In this document: in pieces, positions 1-8,912 of the stretch
How positions within the stretch are numbered: the first letter of the stretch is position 1
Layout of the letters: the number at the start of each line of letters is the position of its first letter
Source of the DNA: Streptomyces sp. NBC_00154
GTDB lineage: Bacteria > Actinomycetota > Actinomycetes > Streptomycetales > Streptomycetaceae
NCBI RefSeq assembly: GCF_026342835.1
Contig: NZ_JAPEMI010000001.1
Coordinates: forward strand, 7,570,501 to 7,634,500
Direction of reading: 5' to 3'
Length of the DNA stretch: 64,000 bases
Position numbers and translations under genes: made by a program
The notes under the pieces: model-generated
Seen by the model: only the letters and a program-made list of their open reading frames with translations
The model's database searches: none
What the model was told of the DNA's origin: nothing

Positions 1-124
1 GTCAGGTCTTCTGACTATCCCGGCGCCGATCGCTCACGCCCGGCGACGGGCACCGCGACCACCGTCCGTCGGCTCTCCCCTCTGAGTCGGCAACACAGGA
101 CCGCCAACGGGACACCGCCCGGAG

Positions 125-420
125 CGGCTATCGGGTCCACCTGACCGAGACTGCGACACCGTCCGGTTCGAGGTGGTCGTCCACGTGACCCCCGTCCAGG
201 ACGTCGAAATCACCGAGCAGATCCACGAAGACCTCGTCGACGCTCACCTGGCCCCGGCCGGACACGTCGTCGATGCCGTCTGCATCACCCGGCGAGGATC
301 GAGTGCGTCCGCCGGGCCTGGCATCACCCTGCTGGGCCCGGCGGTTCCCGACCGCAGTCACCAGGCCAGGAGTGGTCGCGGCTTCGACAAGTCCGCTTCG
401 CCGTGGACGCGTCGCCGACC
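125..420 (+). pseudogene. IS1182-family transposase relic
   Basis: The plus strand shows short stretches typical of the middle of IS1182-type DDE transposases: YRVHLTET, then VTPVQDVEITEQIHEDLVDA and LLGPAVPDRSHQA, followed by a GFDKSAF-like stretch. They lie in different frames with no start codon and no full catalytic domain, so this is a decayed internal fragment. Nothing recognisable lies left of it or between it and the IS5 relic that follows. The family name rests on motif recognition only. Confidence 0.55.
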
Positions 421-639
421 GGATGAACAACGGCCGCTGCTTTCCCCGCTGCGTCACGCCGGGGAGACACCCTGGTGGTCCCCGGTTCTGCGCCTTTTCA
501 CAGCCCTTATGGCACGGGCGCAAGATCCGGCGAGCTTGGTGGGGCCGAGCGGCTCGGAGTTCAGCCCCTCGGTCCCACCGGGTGAAAGCCTGCCCGGACG
601 TCCGGGCATTGTCCGCCAGGGCCTGTCTTGAGTCGTGAT

Positions 640-1120
640 CATGTGGGGCGGAGGCTGCGCATCCAGATCACCGCTCTGCGCAGGTAGAGGCCGCCGAGGC
701 GGCACCCGACCATCCTCACAGTCGTAGCGGGTGACGAGTCCGCGCCATGCCTTGAACTTGTTGATGCAGCGTTCCACGGTGTTGCGATCTTTTGGAGCTC
801 GGCGTTGGGGGAGACGGGGTGCCCACCCCGTCGGCCCTTCCTCATACGGCGGCCCAAGGGCTGTCCCGCAATCCCTGGCGGGCGCGAGGCCGGCCACGGA
901 CCTTGATCCTGCCCAGGACCGGGACGAACCGGGGACTGTCGGCCGCCTTCCGCTCGGTCAGGACGAAGGACAGCGGGCGGCAGTGCGGATCGGAGGTGAG
1001 ATGGACCTTGCCGGTCAGGCTGCCCCGCGCGAGCGCCCGGGCAGGGGCCGCCTTCAGCCCGGCGTCGACACCCCGGGGCGTCGTCCGTCTGCTCCACGCG
1101 CATCGCCGGACTCGCCGCAA
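640..1120 (-). pseudogene. IS5-family transposase relic
   Basis: Read on the minus strand, the segment gives, in order, LTGKVHLTSDPHCRPLSFVL, then KDRNTVERCINKFKAWRGL, then LGGLYLRRAVIWMRSL. These match the central and C-terminal parts of IS5-type transposases, including the conserved R-x-x-x-E-x-x-x-x-K region. The three pieces are in three different frames, so there are at least two frameshifts, and the N-terminal part is missing. It cannot encode an active enzyme. Confidence 0.65.
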
Positions 1121-1689
1121 TACCTCACGGGCCCCCGGAGGGGGCCCGTCACGCTCACAGTCACATGACGGATGCGCAGACGCTTCTGGGGAAGTTGTCT
1201 TGCAAGCAGTCCCGCGCTGCGCGGCTACGGCCAGCCTTTTGTCGATCGATGGGCGTTTGCCGTCGGTGATTCCCGTGCCTTAGCGCGGTGCCCTCAGTCG
1301 CCAAGGAATGTGTGATGCCTGATTACGTCCTACCCCAGAGGGAACCGTTGTCTGACCTGCCGGGCCTGGGAGCGACAGCGGGTCGCAGGGCGTCGTGGCA
1401 TGCGCCGGTGTCAGGGCGCGACCGCGCCCCGTGGCCGGGTGGAGCCGCGGTGGGGACCGAAGCCGGTCCGGAGCGGTCGTACTGACCGGGTGCAGGTGTT
1501 CCCGGAGCACGCCGATGGCGCCTGGGCGAGCCGCGGTGCTTGCCTGGGTCCGCTGGGCGGCCGTACTGGTCGTCTGCTGGGATTCGCCGCGTGATGTCGC
1601 CTGGCGCAGCCTTCTGCGCTGCGGCGATGGCTCCCTCGCGAACGACTCCATTCGAAGATCGTCAGTGACCGATCCCGCTCGTCGCGACT
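1121..1689. other. stretch without a recognisable gene
   Basis: Open frames exist on both strands because of the high GC content, but none has a protein-like composition, a ribosome binding site or a recognisable motif. It separates the IS5 relic from the MocR-like relic and is probably degraded coding DNA. Confidence 0.5.
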
Positions 1690-1933
1690 GCGGCTGGTGT
1701 CGCCCTGCCGGGGCCGAGGCGGTAGCGGCCGCGGACCCGGTCGACGGTGAGGAGGTCGCTCGTGAGGACGGCCAGGCGCAGGTCGGGGCCGTAGGTCTTG
1801 GCTGTCGAGCGGACGAGCGTCCGGTGCTGTCGGCGAGCTGGAGCGGCAGTCCGGTGAGTCCGTTCACGTGGTCGTCATCGACGACGAGGACCTGCGGGTG
1901 GTCGTCGTCGCGGGCCAGGGCTGAGCGCGTCAT
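1690..1933 (-). pseudogene. MocR-type (GntR/aminotransferase) regulator relic
   Basis: The minus strand reads HPQVLVVDDDHVNGLTGLPL and, after a frameshift, RTLVRSTAKTYGPDLRLAVL followed by TVDRVRGRYRLGPG. This resembles the part of the PLP-dependent aminotransferase fold of MocR-type regulators that includes the Schiff-base lysine region (S-x-x-K-x-x-GPDLR). Both the DNA-binding domain and the C-terminus are absent and the frame is broken, so it is a fragment. The assignment is by motif only. Confidence 0.5.
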
Positions 1934-2029
1934 CGACCGAGGCGCAGACGTGTATTCTCCTGTTTCAATCCCTACTATGTACTAGTTCAAAGCGCCTGGT
2001 TGGCTCGCGAACAGCGACGAGAGCATGTA

Positions 2030-4810
2030 ATGATCAACAGTCACTCCCCCCCACGCGGCACGGCCGATCGCCTGATCGGCCGGGACCGCGACCTTCAGCG
2101 GATCCGTGCCCTTCTCGGCATCGGAGCCGCAGGCGGCGCACTTCTGCTGTCGGGGGAAGCGGGCGTCGGGAAGACGGCCGTGCTGGACGTCCTGGCCGAG
2201 GCGGCCCAGGCAGAGGGAACCCGGGTTCTGCGCGCCGGTGGTGTGGAGTCCGAGGCGAACTACAGCTACTCGGGTCTCAACCAGGTCCTCTTTCCCTTCC
2301 AGGACGCGCTCGGCGAACTGCAGGCGCCCTTCCGCGACGCCCTGCGCGTCGCGCTCGGTTTCGAAAGCGGCTCACCGCCGGAACGGCTCATGGTCTCCAA
2401 CGCCGTCCTGCTCCTGCTGCAGAAGGTGGCGGCCGGTGACCCGCTTCTCCTGCTCATCGACGACCTGCCCTGGCTCGACCGGGCGAGTGCGGCCGTGCTG
2501 GGTTTCGTCGCGCGCCGGGCAACCGGCATCCGCGTGAGCTTTCTCGCCACATCGCGTTCCGATTCACACAGCCTGATCGACCGCGGCGCCATCCCCACCT
2601 ACTGGCTGCAGCCACTGGACGAGGAGTCGGCGGACCACCTGGTCAGCACGAGATACCCGGACCTCGTCGTCGGCGCACGCCGACGCCTGCTGACCGTGGC
2701 GCATGGCAACCCACTGGCCCTGCTGGAGTTGCCGTCCGCGCTGCCCACGGTGCGGGGCCCGGTCCACGACGACATCCCCGCCGTGCTGCCGCTCGGCCGG
2801 CGACTGGCGACCGTGTTCGGCTCCCGGATCACAAGTCTGCCGCAGCCGTCGCAGCGCCTTCTGCTGCTGGCCGCACTGGAAGGTGACGGCGACCTCGGAG
2901 TGCTGCAGGCGGCCACGCGGCAGGCAGACGACGGATACGACCTGGACGACCTGGCACCTGCCGAACGCGACCAACTGGTCCACATCGACGAAGGAGCAGG
3001 ACGGCTGAAGTTCCGTCATCCGCTCATCCGCTCGGCAGTGGTGGAGAACTCCACCAGCGGCGAACGGCGTGCGGTGCACGCGGCGCTCGCCCATGTCCTG
3101 GTGGACCAGCCCGAACGACGGGCCTGGCACCTGGGTGAGGCGACCCTGGAACCGGACGAGAACGTGGCCGCCCTGCTGGAGCACGCCGCCCGGATCACCC
3201 TGCGCCGCGGTGACGCCGCGGGCGGCATGCGCACACTGATCCGGGCAGCGCACCTCACCCCGCCCTGCCCCGACCGCAGCCGCCGGCTCGCGGAGGCGGC
3301 CTACGTCGGCGCCGAATCCACCGGAGCGCTGCCCAGCGCCCGAAAGCTCCTCGACGACGCCAGGCGCACGGCCCCGGGTCCACGGCGCTGTCTGTACTCG
3401 GCGGCAGCCACTGCCGTTCTCATCCTCAACGGCGACGGTGACGTCGACACGGCCCACGGCCTGCTGGTAGCTGCCATCGACACCGGCACCCACGCCTTCG
3501 ACGCCGATGACAAGGCGCTCGTGGACGTTCTTTACACGCTTGCGTTTGTCTGCTTCTTCGGTGCCCGGCACGATCTGTGGCAGCCGTACTACCGGGCACT
3601 GGAGAAGCTGACGCCCGAGGTGCCCGTGGTCCTGTCCGCGCTGGGCAAGACGTTCTCCGACCCGGCACGCACCGGTGCCGCGGCCACGGAGGAACTCGAC
3701 GAGCTCGTGGCGGAGTTGGCCACCGCGACCGACCCCCTCCAGATCACCCAGGCCAGCACGGCAGCCATCTACCTCGACCGGCTGGGAGATGTCCGCGAAG
3801 CGGCGTGGCGAGTGGTCCGCATGGGACGCGACGGCGGGCCGGCCCGCCGGTACCTGGCCGCTCTGGTCCACCTGTGCCTGGACGACTACCTGACCGGGAT
3901 GTGGGACGAGGCGGCGCAACTGGCCGACGAGGGGGTCCAGCTGTGCGAGACCCACGGCTACACCGCCTTCGTCTGGTACTTCCTGTACGTCCAGGCCCTC
4001 CTCGCCGGCGCCCGCGGGGACGCGGACCGAGCGGACGCGACAGCCGAGGGCGTCATCCACTGGGCGACGCGCCGCAGGGCGTTCTGTGCCGCGCACTATG
4101 CCCATCACGCAGCGGCCGTGACAGCGCTGGGACGCGGTGACTTCGCCAACGCATACGAGCACGCAGCCGCCATCAGCCCCGCGGGGACCCTCGCCTCACA
4201 CGCCCCGCACGCCCTGTGGGCGACGATGGACCTGGTCGAAGCCGCCGTCCGGACCAACAAGCAGAAGGAGGCCGCCGCCCATGTACGCGCGATGCGGGAA
4301 GCCGACGTGGCCAGGATCTCCTCACGCCACGCCCTGCTCATGGAGGCCTGCGCCGCCCTGGCCACCACCGACGACGACGAGGCCCTCGCACTGTTCACGA
4401 AAGCCCTGGCAATCACGGGTGCTGAGCGGTGGATGTTCGACTTCGCCCGCGTCCAACTCGCCTACGGCGAACGGCTACGACGCGTCAGGGCAACCACAGA
4501 ATCCAGAGGACCCCTCAGCGCCGCACTGTCCACATTCGAACACCTCGGGGCCCGTCCATGGGCGGAACGCGCCGAGACGGAACTGCGAGCTGCCGGCTCC
4601 GGCCGGCGCCGGCCCGGGATATCCACAGCACATACGCTCACCCCCCAGGAACTGGAAATAGCCCGGCTCGCCGCCTCCGGCCTGACCAACAAGCAGGTAG
4701 CGGAGCGCCTGTTCCTCTCCCACCGGACCGTCGGCGCCCATCTCTACCAGATCTACCCGAAACTGGGCATCACCTCCCGCGCCATGCTGCGAGACGCCCT
4801 GGAATCCTGA
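2030..4810 (+). CDS. LuxR-family ATP-binding (LAL) transcriptional regulator
   Basis: A protein of about 926 residues with the layout of the large ATP-binding LuxR regulators: an N-terminal AAA-type NTPase with Walker A GEAGVGKT near residues 42-49 and Walker B LLLLIDD near 140-146, a long helical TPR-like middle, and a C-terminal LuxR helix-turn-helix (LTPQELEIARLAASGLTNKQ, then VAERLFLSHRTVGAHL) in the last 60 residues. Such proteins are single-component activators, often of antibiotic or sugar-utilisation genes. ATG at 2030 is chosen because it follows a GAGAG sequence; a TTG ten codons upstream is possible. It looks intact and has no neighbour it obviously controls, since relics flank it on both sides. 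Confidence 0.9.
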   Translation: MINSHSPPRGTADRLIGRDRDLQRIRALLGIGAAGGALLLSGEAGVGKTAVLDVLAEAAQAEGTRVLRAGGVESEANYSYSGLNQVLFPFQDALGELQAPFRDALRVALGFESGSPPERLMVSNAVLLLLQKVAAGDPLLLLIDDLPWLDRASAAVLGFVARRATGIRVSFLATSRSDSHSLIDRGAIPTYWLQPLDEESADHLVSTRYPDLVVGARRRLLTVAHGNPLALLELPSALPTVRGPVHDDIPAVLPLGRRLATVFGSRITSLPQPSQRLLLLAALEGDGDLGVLQAATRQADDGYDLDDLAPAERDQLVHIDEGAGRLKFRHPLIRSAVVENSTSGERRAVHAALAHVLVDQPERRAWHLGEATLEPDENVAALLEHAARITLRRGDAAGGMRTLIRAAHLTPPCPDRSRRLAEAAYVGAESTGALPSARKLLDDARRTAPGPRRCLYSAAATAVLILNGDGDVDTAHGLLVAAIDTGTHAFDADDKALVDVLYTLAFVCFFGARHDLWQPYYRALEKLTPEVPVVLSALGKTFSDPARTGAAATEELDELVAELATATDPLQITQASTAAIYLDRLGDVREAAWRVVRMGRDGGPARRYLAALVHLCLDDYLTGMWDEAAQLADEGVQLCETHGYTAFVWYFLYVQALLAGARGDADRADATAEGVIHWATRRRAFCAAHYAHHAAAVTALGRGDFANAYEHAAAISPAGTLASHAPHALWATMDLVEAAVRTNKQKEAAAHVRAMREADVARISSRHALLMEACAALATTDDDEALALFTKALAITGAERWMFDFARVQLAYGERLRRVRATTESRGPLSAALSTFEHLGARPWAERAETELRAAGSGRRRPGISTAHTLTPQELEIARLAASGLTNKQVAERLFLSHRTVGAHLYQIYPKLGITSRAMLRDALES

Positions 4811-4969
4811 TCTCCGTCGGAGAGCCAGCCGTAGAGACACGGGCCCTGCACCACCGAACCTGATACGGAGCATCCCTCCGCGAGGCCCTGCACTGTCTCC
4901 GGCGGACCCTCCTGTCTGTGGCAGACGGTACGTACGGCTGATCACCTGCCTGCAGGCGGCGTTCGTTCA

Positions 4970-5335
4970 GCACATCGACCGGTTGACCTTCCGGTGTGGG
5001 CGGCGAAGCTCCGCTCTGTGCAAGGCACTTGAGTGTCTTGAGGTGTGCGGTGCGGTGGCGTCGGTGCTGCTGGCCGACCACCCGTGGGGGCACCGGTGCG
5101 GATCCTGGCGCTGTTGACTTGCCCTCGCCGGGCTGCATTCGCAGCGCCCGTCCGACGGCCTGGACGAGGTCGGGCATGGACCAGCGCACGTCAGCGAAAT
5201 ACACAGAGTCACAGTTTCGGGTGTCGACGCCTTCACCGAGGACTTTCACGGACCACAGTTAGCTCTTCTCGACTGCGGTGCCGTCGTCTGCGATCCCGGC
5301 GGCGAATTCATCCAGCACCCGTCTGCGATGAAGCG
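4970..5335 (-). pseudogene. Superfamily II helicase relic (C-terminal helicase domain)
   Basis: The minus strand starts with HRRRVLDEFAAGIADDGTA, meets a TAA stop, then continues in the same frame with KVLGEGVDTRNCDSVYFADV and SMPDLVQAVGRALRM. This is the motif V/VI region of the large DEAD/DEAH helicases with helicase-associated repeats that are common in Streptomyces. N-terminal motifs and the associated domain are missing here. A helicase-associated-domain fragment on the same strand at 20.3-20.8 kb could be a piece of the same kind of gene. Confidence 0.7.
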
Positions 5336-5484
5336 GCTTGCGCTCCCTGCACACCCGGGCAGGCCACCTCAGCCTCCCGAGTACGCGCCATCAAGCGAAT
5401 CACTCCGCAATCGAAGAGCACGCGCTCCACCAGCACCTCGCTGAGGTGCGGAACAGGTCACCGACAGCTCATCACACCGCACCA

Positions 5485-6007
5485 CGGTCTCAGATGACGC
5501 CACGTCACCGAGGCCGAGCGCGACAGTCGCCGGATCCGCATCCTGGGTGCGACCGCGCACCCGTCCAGCGCTTGGGTGGTGCAGGCCGCGAAGAATCTGG
5601 TCATGGACTTGGAGGACACAGGCTGCCGGGCGCGGTTCTTGATCCGGGACCGGGACGGCAAGTTTTCCGACCTGTTCGACACGGTCCTGCGGGATGCGGG
5701 GATAGAGGTCGTGCTCAGTGGCGTCCAGATGCCGCGAATGAACTCGATCATGGAACGCTGAGTGCAGACCTGCCGACGCGAACTGCTGGACCGCACCTTG
5801 ATCTGGAACCAGCGACATCTGATCCACGCCCTGCGCGAGTTCGAACACTTCTACAACGGGCACCGACCCCATCAGGGCATCGCCAACGCCCGTCCGCTGT
5901 ACCTGCTGCCCACGCCGATCACCGATCCGCACGGGATAACCCGCCTGGACATACGACGACGCGACCGCGTCGGCGGCACTCTCCACGAATACCAACATGC
6001 AGCCTGA
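5485..6007 (+). pseudogene. Integrase-core (rve/DDE) transposase, 5'-truncated with an internal stop
   Basis: One frame runs from about 5485 and reads RIRILGATAHPSSAWVVQAA, LIRDRDGKFSDLFDTVL and MNSIMER. TGA at 5759-5761 interrupts it, and it resumes in the same frame with VQTCRRELLDRTLIWNQRHL and EFEHFYNGHRPHQGI up to 6007. This is the second half of an integrase-type catalytic domain: D in LIRDRDGKF, E in MER. Related proteins read MERWVQTC at the break, so one G-to-A change (TGG to TGA) explains the stop. The first catalytic D and the N-terminal helix-turn-helix are absent. Confidence 0.75.
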
Positions 6008-6496
6008 CCTCGGTGGATGAGGTTTTCGGCAGGGGGCAGGGTCAGACCGCCTGCGCGGGGCTGCACGCGGGCGGCCCCGAGGGCGTCACGACCGGCCGAT
6101 GGGTACCGGCCGATGGGATGCGGTGCGGGCGATGCCCCGGGTGCCGTCACCCCCTACGACACTGCTCCCACGCAGAACGCGGAATGCGGGCCCCTGTCCG
6201 GCAGTTGAGTGGCACTGCGTTCCCGTGCGGCCTTGCTCGGCTGGGGTGTTCGCCGCTGGACGTGAGGGGGCGGCCCGGGGTTCAGTGCTCGGATGGACGC
6301 CCGGGCCGCCAGTCCACCACGATGCCCCGGGCTCACCTCTGCTCCCAGGCCGGCGCGGCCACGTGGGTGAGGGCCCGGAACCGGTCAGGGTTTTCGGGCC
6401 CTCGTGCCGCCGCGTATCCACGGGAGCGTCGGATGCCTTTGCGCGCACCGTCCCGCAACGACGCCGAGAGCTGACATTCCGTACTGACGCGATGAT
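6008..6496. other. stretch without a recognisable gene
   Basis: Between the integrase relic and msrB no frame on either strand shows a motif, a plausible ribosome binding site or gene-like composition. It should contain any msrB terminator, but no clear T-tailed hairpin was found. Confidence 0.5.
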
Positions 6497-6530
6497 CAGC
6501 TCTCGTCGGCTGTCAGCTCTCGTCGCTTGT
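6497..6530. repeat. 17-bp tandem duplication over the msrB stop codon
   Basis: Two adjacent copies (6497-6513 and 6514-6530) read CAGCTCTCGTCGGCTGT and CAGCTCTCGTCGCTTGT, differing at two bases. On the minus strand they cover the last codons of msrB and its stop, followed by a duplicate of that end. It is a simple replication-slippage duplication with no effect on the protein. Confidence 0.65.
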
Positions 6531-6920
6531 CAGACGCAGCGAGATGCTGTTGATGCAGTAGCGCTGGTCGGTCGGGGTGGCAAAGCCCTCTCCCTCGAAG
6601 ACGTGCCCGAGGTGCGATCCACAGCGAGCACACCGCACCTCGGTCTGCACCATGCCGTACGACCGGTCCTCGGCCAGTTCGACTGCATCGCTGTCCTTCG
6701 GGTCATAGAAGGAGGGCCAGCCACAGCCGGAGTCGAACTTTTCTGCGGAGGTGAACAGTTCAGCGCCACAAGCCCGGCAGGAGTAGACGCCTCGCGTCTT
6801 GGTGTCGGTGTACTCGCCGGTGAAGGCCATCTCCGTGGCGGCGCGGCGCAGGACCTGGTACTCGGAAGGGGTCAGCTCGGCGCGCCACTGCTCGTCCGGC
6901 TTATCGATGTCGTACGGCAC
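6513..6920 (-). CDS. msrB: Peptide-methionine (R)-S-oxide reductase MsrB
   Basis: 135 residues, the usual length for a free-standing MsrB, which reduces the R epimer of methionine sulfoxide in oxidised proteins using thioredoxin. The two CxxC zinc pairs are present (CRACG near residue 48 and CARCG near 97). The SGCGWPSF motif and the catalytic cysteine in RYCINSISL near residue 123 are also there. It is intact and cytoplasmic (no signal peptide). The matching msrA lies 2 kb away on the same strand and is frameshifted, so this strain may keep only the R-specific half of the repair pair from this locus. The next gene upstream, on the same strand, is a cysteine-dioxygenase-like gene. Confidence 0.95.
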   Translation of the reverse strand: MPYDIDKPDEQWRAELTPSEYQVLRRAATEMAFTGEYTDTKTRGVYSCRACGAELFTSAEKFDSGCGWPSFYDPKDSDAVELAEDRSYGMVQTEVRCARCGSHLGHVFEGEGFATPTDQRYCINSISLRLTSDES

Positions 6921-6995
6921 AGAACTCAGTCCTCACAAAGGGTCGGGAATGTATGTTTCACCGCGACGCGCCGGTCGTCGTGGCGCGGGCGGGTT

Positions 6996-7496
6996 TCAGG
7001 CGGCGGGGTTGTCCAGGGGGCGCAGTTCGTCCGCGTAGGAAACGGAGATGCGGCGCATCAGGCCGTCCTCGGTGATGTCGTACTGGCCCAGACGCCACAG
7101 CGGCGGCGAGTACGCGTGGATGGAGACCGCGTCGTCCGTGGCCCCGGTGAGCCGGTGGATGTGCTCGGGGCCGAAGCAGAAGGACGTGCCTGCGCTGACG
7201 GTGACGGACAGGTGGCTGCCGCCTATGCGCGGATTGGACTCGCTCAGCGCGCCCTGTACGACGCTGACCGCGCCGGAGGAGATGTCGTGGTCGTGCCAGC
7301 CGGTGTCGTTGGCCCGGGTCCAGCACAGCAGCCACACGTCGATGTACTCGTCGCGGTGCAGTGAGGCGTAGTGCCGTGCCTCGTCGGAGAAGGCGACCTG
7401 CTCGCTCCAGAGGTCGTGGCGGGCGGCGAGGGTGTCGACGAGTTCCTGGAGCTCGCGCTTGTCCAGGGTGCGGTCCGGCAGGCAGTCGTACGTCAT
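6996..7496 (-). CDS. Cysteine dioxygenase family protein (cupin)
   Basis: 166 residues with the small cupin fold of type I cysteine/thiol dioxygenases, which use non-haem iron to oxidise a thiol to a sulfinate. Iron ligands are visible as WHDHD in the first cupin motif (near residues 66-70) and as GPEHIHRL in the second (near 112-119). The start is supported by a GGAGGAAC sequence just upstream. Bacterial relatives act on cysteine or 3-mercaptopropionate and the substrate cannot be told from sequence. It is followed 75 bp downstream on the same strand by msrB, so a sulfur-redox operon is plausible. Confidence 0.85.
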   Translation of the reverse strand: MTYDCLPDRTLDKRELQELVDTLAARHDLWSEQVAFSDEARHYASLHRDEYIDVWLLCWTRANDTGWHDHDISSGAVSVVQGALSESNPRIGGSHLSVTVSAGTSFCFGPEHIHRLTGATDDAVSIHAYSPPLWRLGQYDITEDGLMRRISVSYADELRPLDNPAA

Positions 7497-7536
7497 GGTG
7501 TTCCTCCTTCGAGGTACGGTCCGTCCCGTGCGGGGC

Positions 7537-7760
7537 TCAGGGGCTCCCGTGCAGCAGACAGAGGGGATTGGTGGTGCGCAGGGCGTGCCGCGCGGTGTCC
7601 GCGCCGAGGTCGGGCACGACGGGAGCGGCGTAGGGGCGGTCGCTGCCGTTGACGGTCACGTCGATGCCGACGGTCCGGACGAGGGCGTCCACGGCGGCGT
7701 CCCGTACGAGGACGTCTCGCAGGAGACGCCGAGGGGAGACAGGCTGGGAGATCCCCGACC
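7537..7760 (-). pseudogene. C-terminal fragment of an unrecognised protein
   Basis: A minus-strand frame ends at 7537 with about 70 protein-like residues, including VDALVRTVGIDVTVNGSDRP and ADTARHALRTTNPLCLLHG. Upstream of about 7760 the frame turns into antisense of the GPP34 gene, so the 5' part is missing. It lies 40 bp upstream of the cysteine-dioxygenase-like gene on the same strand and may be the remains of its former operon partner. The family was not recognised. Confidence 0.35.
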
Positions 7761-7783
7761 CCGCATGGTGACTTTCGACGAGG

Positions 7784-8386
7784 TCAGTCGAGGCTGCGCC
7801 ATATGTTGTCGAAGGCAGCCTGCTCGACACGACGCCGTTGCCGTTCGCCTTCCAGCTCTTGGAGGGCCCTATTGGCTGCGGCCAGCACGATCTCCACGGC
7901 ATAGTCCGTAATATCTGGTGGATCTATGGCGTTCCGGTGTCGGATCCCGAGATCTTTCGCGAGGGTGCTCAGGACGGGCTCGGCTGAATCCCAGCGCTCG
8001 GTTGCCTGACGACGGGGCAACGAATCGACCAGGACTGTACGACCTTTCCGGAGGAGGTGCCCGCCCCGTCGTGCGACGACGCCCTCTGCTTCGAGGGCAG
8101 CCATATATCTTTCTGTCAAGCTCTTTCCTCGACGCCACAGAAAATCGCCGACCGATTCGAATGGTTCGGCCATCACGAATGAGGCTGCTGCCTCCTTCAG
8201 GATTGGGTCCGCCAGGGCGGGAAGATGGCCCGGAACAATACGGCCGCCGTCCAGGCGGATGGTCGGGGCCATCAGAAGATCGATCAACTCTGCCCCTGCG
8301 AGGGCGAGTGACAATTCACCCGCACGCACGGCTCGGCTACCCTCATCGTCAAGGGCAATGATCAGCAGATCCCGTGGCGTTGTCAT
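7784..8386 (-). CDS. GPP34 (GOLPH3/Vps74-like) family protein
   Basis: 200 residues from ATG at 8386. The opening MTTPRDLLIIALDDEGS, the basic/hydrophobic LFLLA-like first helix and the later RRGKSLTERYMAALEAEGVV region fit the bacterial GPP34 family, related to the eukaryotic phosphoinositide-binding Golgi protein GOLPH3. Streptomyces genomes carry many copies; their role is unclear, with membrane-surface binding assumed. The start is fixed by a GAGAGGA sequence six bases upstream, which overlaps the stop of the preceding small gene, so the two are probably translated together. Confidence 0.8.
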   Translation of the reverse strand: MTTPRDLLIIALDDEGSRAVRAGELSLALAGAELIDLLMAPTIRLDGGRIVPGHLPALADPILKEAAASFVMAEPFESVGDFLWRRGKSLTERYMAALEAEGVVARRGGHLLRKGRTVLVDSLPRRQATERWDSAEPVLSTLAKDLGIRHRNAIDPPDITDYAVEIVLAAANRALQELEGERQRRRVEQAAFDNIWRSLD

Positions 8387-8396
8387 GCGGGTCCTC

Positions 8397-8708
8397 TCAA
8401 ATGCCGTTGGTGTCCTCGACCACACAGGCCGAGCGAGCGGTCAGGTTCCGGACCCGCCCGGTGCTGCAGTCGACCTGCCTGATGTCGTTCGTGGATGTTT
8501 TCACTCGCTTCAGCGAGCATCTGACAAATCTCCCGTTCAGTGGGTCGAACAAGCCGGACGAGCCGTGGCACCAGAACAGACCCTCGATCATCGAGGCCAC
8601 GCGGAACGCTCCGAATTCGATGGCATCACGGTGAGCGAGCTCTTCCACGCCGGTCCGGACGGGCCGGCCCCTGGCCCGGACCCCGAGCGTCGCAGCCACG
8701 TCACTCAC
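8397..8708 (-). CDS. Small hypothetical protein upstream of GPP34 gene
   Basis: 103 residues from a GTG start at 8708 with AAAGGCGG upstream. Residues MSDVAATLGVRARGRPVRTG open the protein, and three cysteines sit in the C-terminal half (GLFWCHG, FVRCSLK, VDCSTGR). No family was recognised. Support for reality: the stop at 8397-8399 falls 10 bp before the GPP34 start and overlaps that gene's ribosome binding site, the arrangement of a co-translated pair. The overlapping plus-strand frame lacks a ribosome binding site. Confidence 0.5.
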   Translation of the reverse strand: MSDVAATLGVRARGRPVRTGVEELAHRDAIEFGAFRVASMIEGLFWCHGSSGLFDPLNGRFVRCSLKRVKTSTNDIRQVDCSTGRVRNLTARSACVVEDTNGI

Positions 8709-8912
8709 GCTGACGTTCCGCCTTTTCGATCGCGACTGGCCGCGGCTTCTCGACGTCGCACGCCATGGGGTGTCATGCGTCGTCGGGGGAGCCGCTGCTT
8801 CTGCGCCAGGATGGAAAATTGATTTCCTGTGGGGATATCAATTCCTGTGGCTGGGTGGGCGCGCACGAACCGTTTCGCCTGAACTGTTTCTTCGACCGTC
8901 GAATTTTCGGTT

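Noticed and set aside
6099..7364. A 421-residue plus-strand open frame over msrB and the cupin gene
   Set aside because: It is the antisense of two clear minus-strand genes with catalytic motifs and has no motif or ribosome binding site of its own.
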